From: Hermatobates lingyangjiaoensis
Lineage: Eukaryota > Arthropoda > Insecta > Hemiptera > Hermatobatidae
Reading direction: 5' to 3'
NCBI GenBank assembly: GCA_026182355.1
Contig: JAPFBL010000068.1
Span: 4,715,001 to 4,779,000 of the forward strand
DNA length: 64,000 bases
How positions within the stretch are numbered: position 1 is the first letter of the stretch; the number at the start of each line of letters is the position of its first letter. Positions 57,330-64,000 of the stretch are shown here, in pieces. The position numbers and the translations under genes were made by a program. The notes under the pieces were generated by a model. The model was not told where the DNA came from, searched no databases, and worked only from the letters and a program-made list of their open reading frames with translations.

Positions 57330-57520
57330 TTCGAAGACGAACTAGGCTTGGCTAATAACCATGAAGGAGCCCATAATAATTACAAGGCCTTTTCTGGGTG
57401 AGTAATTCGAAATAGACATTCTTGGACCGTTCGGACGAACAATGATTAGTACTATAACAAAATGCTGCGCTCCTTGAATAAGAAAGCGTGCAGCGTGACT
57501 AATCCTACATAAAACTATTA
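57330..57520. promoter_or_regulatory. Candidate regulatory island
   Basis: Contains GGCTAATAACCAT, CATAATAATTAC, AATGATTAGTA and GACTAATCC (Otx/Bicoid-type core) in a GC-balanced strip. The density of TAAT-type cores is the only evidence. Confidence 0.2.
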
Positions 57521-57529
57521 ACATCCATA

Positions 57530-60180
57530 CTGTCAGGCTTTAATCGTTGCGGCTATAGAACTCTTCTGTAGTAGAATATTTGCTGCAGTGGATTTAAAGA
57601 AAAATTCAACCTCACATTATTTTGTTCATGGTATATATGCACTTATAACATCAAGAAGATGACATCTACGTTTTTTTAGTTGCAACATTTTCTACGAAAA
57701 CACTTGGTCAACAAAGTTTCAGAAGTCACATTTTTAAACTTTCCCTTTTACCATAGTTCAATTTCTTAAATTGGAATACTTAGTTAATTCTACGTGGAAG
57801 CAACTATTCAGATATAAACGTGTTTGATCAACTGGATATATTAATGATGAATAACCAATAATCGGACTTTATTTTGACCGACACCCATTTTAGAAGAAAC
57901 AAAGTGGTTTAGTATTGCCAAAGATAGTGAAGTAGTATCTTCTTAATGACCAGAGATTATTGTTATGTGGCAGGCAGAAAGCCTTGGCGATAATGTAAAG
58001 CCATAGGAAACTAGGCTTATGGTATTGGGTAATTGTTCAAGATCCTTTGTACTTTGAAGATGTTTATACATAGCAATTAACTTGAGCAAGGACTCTCGAT
58101 GTAATTCAACATACTACCGTCGTTCGGCCATAATTCAATTGGAATTCACCCAATAAAAGGAGCCATACTTTCCACTCATAGACAGTATTGAACCAAAACA
58201 AACACTAGCAATGTAAGCATTTGAAAGAAAAAGTGGTGCAGTACAACAGTTCCACAATGAAGGGTGTGAGGTTATCTCTAATCTTGAATCTAAAGTGCTA
58301 TATTCATTCAGTCAGTTTTACATTACTTACATTACTACACTTCTACTCTCAGACTCTATGCGATGCTTTGGTCCCTTAACGAGGTACCTCTACAAGTCAT
58401 AAATAGCCAGGAATGCCTTTTTCACTGAACTCTTTAAACAAGGAGGAATAAATTTATAAATTTCGTTTAAGCTCCAGCTGATAATTACAATATTGGGGGG
58501 AGACAAGGGGAGAGCGAGTAATGGTTAATAGGTTCTGAGCAGGAGAACACGAAGCAGTAAATCAGGCCGAGTGGGGAGTTTTTTTTCTGCCTTCATTGGT
58601 GGTTAGTGTTTGGCATGAAGTTCTAAGGGTTTCAACCTCAGACCCTATTTGATACCCTCGTTTTTGAGTATAGAGGCACGACATAAATCAAAAGGCAATT
58701 TGTTTTCCACAGCACAACAGGGTTCTCCTTGACGTGCTGCCATAACAGACTGGACATCTATTGGGGTATAACAAGTCACGTTCAGTGCACCCTGTGATTC
58801 TCCGACATGTAAAATCTTCATGGCACAAGTAGTACAATGGTGAGGAGGTTATTGATTAAACAAACAGAAAACTGAGAAGACATTTTCTATAGTGATTATA
58901 GTGCATATATATCATTCTTGGACATGATTCCAAGATTTCAGTATGAACTAGATTACGTTTGTCATGTATAAGATATTTCTCATTAGTGCATGAAAAAAGA
59001 ATCAAGGGAGAAAGTGAGTTGATTGTATGTTTCAAAAGACGAGTTAAAATTATCAAGACCATTGGAATATCTAGGATTACATCAAGCCATCAATCATACC
59101 AACATATTAGCTCTGACATTTTGGATATGTGAACTTCAATACTCCACTAAATTGTCAATGGCAGGGGTTCCCCAATTATTTTGGCTGGAAATAAAAAAAA
59201 AATAAACAAAAGTAATAAAGAAAAACTTTTCAAAGTTTTTTTTAGTGCTACATGTTTCTACACTAAATTTTCCTAAACCCAAGATTTTCTAGAACAGAGA
59301 TGTTTTAACGAATAATCGACATCTAAAAGAATAATATGTATTAAGAACCTCGAGAAGAGATGTTTTAAAGAAGGTTTAGGGTGCGCTGGGAACGAAGATG
59401 ACACCAAAACTGCGTCTAGCTTCTATTAGTTGTGAACTAGGTTCATACAACAATAACTGTTTTAAGCCTTTTTTAGTTAAAAGAAAGATAGTGTTATTCC
59501 ATAGAGGCAGAAAACTATAGTTTTTTATTATTGGTCCATTTTACTATACACAGGTGAAAGGTAATAATACACTTTCCAATCCCACTAACCGTTGAACAAT
59601 GACATTGGGAGCCCACACACTGAGAGGAGTGGCAGGATGCATTCAAAACATGTAGACCTGCCGCTTCTAATGCACAAGAGCTTTCTGACCTGCAATCTAG
59701 AGTCCTACAGAACTCAACACCAACCTTACTTCATTTCTGTCTCCACGGCACGTATAAAAATACAAACAAAAAATATTTTTCAGTTGTCCCTGTCCTTTCG
59801 CACTGTTGTAGTCTAAATGATAGATAATTTAAAAAAACAAGTTTTGTGTTTCCTACAGCTTTTCCAGTCAAGATTTACTATAAGAAAACACAAAAAAGTA
59901 GTTCACACGTAATTTAAAATCTGGTGCGTGATGCCACAGTACCTTTCATTTAGCTAATTATGAAATGTAACAGTTTTGTTAGGTCAGCTCATTTTGAGCA
60001 CAGTAGTATTGTTGATAACACTTTTTCCCAAACAAGTGTTCTTCCTCCTATTTCTATCTCTCACTCTCTCACATTTCAATCAATTTGGATCTAATTTAAC
60101 ATTAATATGCATATATTACTTTATTTTCATTATGATCCCTAACAATTCAAAACACAATCGCTTAAAAGTTTGTTTATCAC
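57530..60180. other. Mostly featureless
   Basis: A G-rich strip at 58493-58585 (GGGGGGAGACAAGGGGAG) and a GC-balanced strip at 59590-59750 are unassigned. The open frames here show no known domain. Confidence 0.3.
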
Positions 60181-60186
60181 CAGGTC

Positions 60187-60400
60187 TACTTTACTGTAAT
60201 ATAGTAATCACCAACAAATTCAATCCCGAGATTTTGATGGATTTACATATTTTCTGAGGTACCGAAAATCCTTTTTTGACATTTTTTCGATTGCGTTTGT
60301 GTGTGTATCTAAAAGTTTGTGGCACGCTGTAGATCAACACATTTTCTCGGATCAAATTCATAGTTTAAACACAAATAAGCCCTACAGAGTAGTTATACCC
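60187..60400 (+). repeat. R1 dispersed repeat
   Basis: Hairpin TTACT...AGTAA (60191-60207), then CCCGAGATTTTGATGGATTT, TCTGAGGTACC, TTTTTTGACATTTTTTCG, GTTTGTGTGTGTATC, GTGGCACGCTGTAG and GGATCAAATTCATAG, in R1 order. Confidence 0.7.
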
Positions 60401-60409
60401 TAATCTTTT

Positions 60410-60835
60410 TGGGCAATACGACAACGAAGAACATTTTAAGATTCAGAAAATCTTTTAAAACTCTTACGGTTAATTATGTAACAATGAAATTATGCCAAAC
60501 ATTTACCTCTTAAATAGTAATCTAACATTAGTAAATAAATTAATAGTAAAAAAATCATTAAACTCTAATTACTGCAAAATCATAATTTTGAGAAATATGA
60601 TTATAATTCTATTTATAATAAGAAATATAATTACAAAAACTGAAAATTCATCTTGGAATATTAAGGTGACAAAATGTACTTGTCGGATTTGTTTCATATA
60701 CACTTTAAGAGAATCAAGTGAAACAAAATTGTTATTTAAAGGTAAAATAGAAGTCATTTGACATGTTTCAATGAGTAATATGACATATAAGATGAATGAA
60801 ATTCTTAAATGTAAAAAATCAGAGCGTCTCCAGCA
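60410..60835. other. No recognised feature
   Basis: Very AT-rich DNA before the mariner. Overlapping opposite-strand frames (60492-60761 and 60569-60928) are not credible. Confidence 0.3.
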
Positions 60836-60837
60836 TA

Positions 60838-60866
60838 CGAGGTGTATAAATAAAGTAGTGAGACTG
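60838..60866 (+). repeat. Mariner left terminal inverted repeat
   Basis: Pairs with 61726-61754 over 29 bases with one mismatch. Preceded by TA. Confidence 0.93.
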
Positions 60867-61027
60867 GCAACGTCGCTTTCGATCTGGCAACGCTGGAGAC
60901 GCGTGGCCTTGAGCAGCGTCAGGTGCACGTGTGATGCGCCTTCAGTATGAATCTGAACTCGCCACAGTCATTTGTTTGTCCGTAGCGTTGGTTTTCGTGA
61001 AATGGTTTTTTCTTGAGCGTTTTAAAA

Positions 61028-61290
61028 ATGAGTGACCTCAAAGTTGAGCAGCGGTGTGCAATCAAATTTTGCTTCAGACTTGGACATAATGCAACCGAAA
61101 CTTTTGAAAAACTTCAGGAGGCCTATGGAGAACGTGTTTTATCAAGGGCACAGGTTTTTCGGTGGTTTAAGGAATTTTCAGAAGGAAGAGAGTCGATTGA
61201 AGATGAACCACGAAGCGGAAGGCCTTCAAGTGCAAACACCGATGAAAATGTCAACAGAGTACGGAACCTTGTGCGTTCAGATCGACGCTT
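61028..61290 (+). pseudogene. Mariner transposase, N-terminal DNA-binding part
   Basis: ATG at 61028, then about 88 codons. KVEQRCAIKFCFRLGHNATE and LSRAQVFRWFKEFSEGRESI form the first helix-turn-helix of mariner transposases; EDEPRSGRPSSANTDENVNR is the linker with the GRPS (AT-hook-like) motif, and VRNLVRSDRRL begins the second helix-turn-helix. The frame then leaves the homologous reading at the deletion junction near 61285-61295 and runs on to a stop at 61417 in unrelated sequence. It could still bind the element ends but lacks any catalytic residue. Confidence 0.9.
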
Positions 61291-61695
61291 AATCAGCACT
61301 TCTACCGTGAGGTCCTTGAAAGACTTCGAAAAAGAGTCCTTCGTGTGCGGCCAAACATCAGAGACAAGTGGGTGTTGCATCACGACAACGCGCCCTGTCA
61401 CACTGCCATCTCAATAAACGAGTTTTTGGCCAGTAAAAACATTCCTGTTGCTCCTCAGCCTCCTTATTCACCAGACTTGAGTCCTTGTGACTTTTTCCTC
61501 TTCCCGAGATTGAAAAATCACCTCAAGGGAACTCATTTCGGGACACTACAAAACATACAAACTGCTGTAACCGACCAGCTGAAGGCCATTCCAGAATCCG
61601 AGTTCCAGCAATGCTACAATGATTGGAAGGACCGTCTCCAGCGCTGTGTGGCTTCCGAAGGGAACTATTTTGAAGGTGACAATATCACATTGTAA
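61291..61695 (+). pseudogene. Mariner transposase, C-terminal catalytic part
   Basis: In the +1 frame relative to the N-terminal part it reads NQHFYREVLERLRKRVL, then KWVLHHDNAPCHTA, PYSPDLSPCDFFLFPRLK and, at the end, GNYFEGDNITL with TAA at 61693-61695. The second and third catalytic Asp (HHDNAPCH and SPCD) are present and 34 residues apart, the DD34D signature. The first Asp (usual DET motif) is lost in the deletion, so no active enzyme can be made. Confidence 0.9.
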
Positions 61696-61725
61696 TTATA
61701 TTTGAATAGAAAATTTTAAAAAAAT

Positions 61726-61754
61726 CAGTCTCACTACTTTATTTACACACCTCG
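61726..61754 (-). repeat. Mariner right terminal inverted repeat
   Basis: Reverse complement of the left repeat with one difference; followed by TA (61755-61756). Confidence 0.93.
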
Positions 61755-61759
61755 TATAT

Positions 61760-62735
61760 GTTATGATGTTTTCTAGGGTATGATGAATGATTGTGTAACA
61801 TAGGGTAATCAAGCTACACTACAAACTACCCTTGAACAAAACTTATCACGTCAGATAAAGGGTTGTTTAGGAATCCATTTCTCTTGGGATAACTTTAGGG
61901 CATGGGAAAGGTAAGTTTCTTTCTCTATTTCAAAACGAATACTAATTGGAAGCATTTTCTTCAGTGATTCTTGAACCCGACCTTTTTCTTAGGTATTGTC
62001 TTACTACGAATATTCATGAGCCTAAATATTAACATGAGTAGTATTGCGCTAAACAAGATAGCTATTAAATTATCTGCAGTATTATAAATTTTTCGTAAAC
62101 AAATATATTTAAAAGACACAGCACTCTTTCAGAAACGCGAAAAAAAAGAATCAGTTCCAAATATTTTAGTAAAATAGAAAACGCTTTAATTATTAAAGCA
62201 ATTACTCTGGACTGCTTCATTGATATTGAAGAGGTTTTCAATATCATACTCTCTATTCCATTACATTAGAGCCAATATAACGATGCATTAATCCAAGAAT
62301 ATGAAATAGATAACAAACGAATGCAAGAACAATGTATGTAAATGTTGTATCAACAACACATACATACAGTAACTGAATGCAATACTAAAGGCTGTCCTCT
62401 AATGGTTGTTCTATGCCTCTATTGTGGTGATTAGTTTTGTCCTGGCGTGGTCATAATCAGAAGTCTGGCTGTCCGTCTGGATACTCAAAGTAATCAAGGT
62501 ACTGATACGAAAGGATATTCATATGGACTTTGCTATTATAAAAGAAGTACCCTTGATAGTACTGCTTTGACCTCATGCAGTCATTCTCTCGAAATTAAAT
62601 GTATTGGACCGGTAAGAAGCGGTTGGAGCCAAACAAATCTTCTTTAGCCTGGAGCCATTTTTGCATGACACACCTCAATGTGTGTTATGCAAAAATATAG
62701 CTTTCGTAAGAATGCAGTCATGAAATAGATGAAAA
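61760..62735. other. No recognised feature
   Basis: AT-rich, with a GC-balanced strip around 62400-62650 whose 66-codon frame has no recognisable domain. Confidence 0.3.
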
Positions 62736-62739
62736 GGAA

Positions 62740-62935
62740 AGCAGATAAAAGGTGCTTCGAAAAACAGAGTTTATTTGAGTCTAAAAAGCCCATTCTAACT
62801 GATTTTCATTTATAAGAAAATATTACATCTTTGAAGGAAGGATTGAAAAATATATGTAGAACACCTATTAGGAATTTATCATAATAACTTATGCAAGACG
62901 TAATTAACACCATACGAAGGATACAGACTCTAGTA
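62740..62935 (+). repeat. R5 dispersed repeat, copy 3
   Basis: Shares AAGCAGATAAAAGGTGC, CCCATTCTAACTGATTT, ACTTATGCAAGACG and GTAATTAACACCATACGAAG with the copies at 17546 and 26515. Confidence 0.5.
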
Positions 62936-62939
62936 ATAA

Positions 62940-64000
62940 TAACATTATTATTCTACTAATTGCCTGGGCTTTTTCCGCATCTCCTTGAATATCGTCTCGC
63001 ACATCTAGGATATGCGAGTGTAAAGTCTATGACAACACTAACCCACCACCTTCAACTGCCTACCACTGGATCCAAAAATTCAAAGGCATTCAACTCAATC
63101 AGAGTTGATTAAAATGTGGTTTTTCTACCATTACTGATATATTTTCTTACTTACTTCATTAAACATCTCAAAAAAGCTACAGGTAATGTTTTCTCCTTCT
63201 AAGTTATGGAACCCGAAGGATTACTCTATACAAATTACCCTGAGGAAAATATATTTTATTCAAAATTTATTTCTGAAAAGATTTGTAATAGCGGGGAAAA
63301 TATATTTTAAAAAAAAAGGGACATGTTATCTTGCTATCTGATAACATTTTCACATTGACCTGTCAGTGCGGTAAGTATTTCTTATGAGGCAGTTTTATAT
63401 TAATTTTTGTTCACAATAAGATCTGGTAATGTTTTATTCGTCTGCACTTCATTACATTGGAAACAAATTCATCGTAATTTCAAGAATTATTCTTTTATAT
63501 TTATGAATATAACCATGCATTCATAAATAACTATTTATACATGTGAGTATGAATTATATTCTTTAATTTTATTATAAATACGTGAATATATATTCACATC
63601 ATTTTTTCCTATATTATCTACAATAGAATGAATAAATGAAACAGATAATATAGTAAGCGTTAACAATCTTAGTTAACTTAATAAGCCTGAAAAAAGAAGA
63701 GAAAACAAGATTTAAACACATTACCAAAACAGATTAAAATCGTCAGATTTCAACTTACAAAACACTATAAGCATATTCGAATGCATTATGAGTACACTGA
63801 GATATATCTTTCCAAATGTGAGAGTCAGCCCAAGACAGCATCAGAGTGCACACAATTCTGTACTCAATGACTCATTCTAATGCAAATGCACCACTTTCAA
63901 TTTTCTACCACTTTGTACTTTGATGTAGAGAATTGAAGGGCATCAAGTTACTTTCCAACGTAGCTGCGCAAATCTAATATAATCAAGCATATGGCATGGA
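62940..64000. other. One small stem, otherwise no recognised feature
   Basis: TATATTATCT (63611-63620) pairs exactly with AGATAATATA (about 63643-63652). The rest is AT-rich to the window edge. Confidence 0.35.

Larger units (their letters stand above)
60838..61754 (+). mobile_element. Mariner (DD34D) element, internally deleted, 917 bp
   Basis: Terminal inverted repeats of 29 bp (60838-60866 and 61726-61754, one mismatch) start with CGAGGTGTATAAATAAAG and are flanked by TA on both sides (60836-60837 and 61755-61756), the normal mariner target duplication. The interior encodes the two ends of one transposase, in different frames. A full mariner is about 1.3 kb, so roughly 370 bp are missing. 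With both ends intact it could still be moved by a related transposase. Confidence 0.93.

Noticed and set aside
61123..61401. Minus-strand 92-codon frame inside the mariner
   Set aside because: Antisense shadow of the transposase sequence.
1..64000. Integrated viral sequence
   Set aside because: No capsid, polymerase, envelope or LTR-retrovirus peptide was recognised in any frame.

Overview
This 64 kb window looks like AT-rich, gene-poor nuclear DNA from an arthropod, most likely an insect. The evidence is the DNA itself: there are no operons, ribosome binding sites or long open frames, (TA)n, (TG)n and (GA)n microsatellites are common, and the recognisable coding matter is all broken eukaryotic transposable elements (mariner, Helitron, hAT, Penelope-like and jockey-like). 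I could not support one intact host protein-coding gene, tRNA or rRNA. Nearly all short open frames look like chance frames in AT-rich DNA. The closest relatives cannot be named without a search; a hemipteran is only a guess.

Layout. 1-9.1 kb: a foldback repeat beside a TA run (113-375), a three-copy foldback (2940-3240), a widely spaced inverted pair (4672-4790 and 5367-5487), a single related repeat (7862-8000) and a decayed jockey-like reverse transcriptase on the minus strand (8800-9110). 9.9-12.8 kb: a GC-balanced island rich in TAAT cores, then a Helitron (10572-11922) with helicase remnants and a clear 3' hairpin plus CTAG end, followed by a Penelope-like GIY-YIG remnant (12084-12727). 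12.8-20 kb: a (GA)n run, a 300 bp repeat in two copies, one of them inserted inside an older repeat, a second jockey-like remnant and a promoter-like GC island. 20-23 kb: AT and TG microsatellites around a nested palindrome whose inner arms of 224 nt read as identical. 23-31 kb: SINE-like and dispersed repeat fragments and a possible regulatory island. 31.3-33.2 kb: a decayed ZBED5-type hAT transposase containing a 302 bp tandem duplication. 33-60 kb: mostly unique AT-rich DNA with scattered repeats and several GC-balanced islands. 60.8-61.8 kb: an internally deleted mariner with both terminal repeats and TA target duplication.

Three themes tie the window together. First, at least six repeats carry a motif like the hammerhead ribozyme core (CTGANGA, a paired stem, GAAA). 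Several are arranged head to head, often next to TA or TG runs, as expected for Penelope-like terminal repeats. Second, a dispersed family (called R1 here, eight copies) ends in a small hairpin whose sequence varies between copies while pairing is mostly kept; another family (R3) shares part of this end. Third, GC-balanced islands with clusters of homeodomain-type cores stand out from the AT-rich background and may be regulatory DNA of a distant gene. Third-theme claims are inference only.
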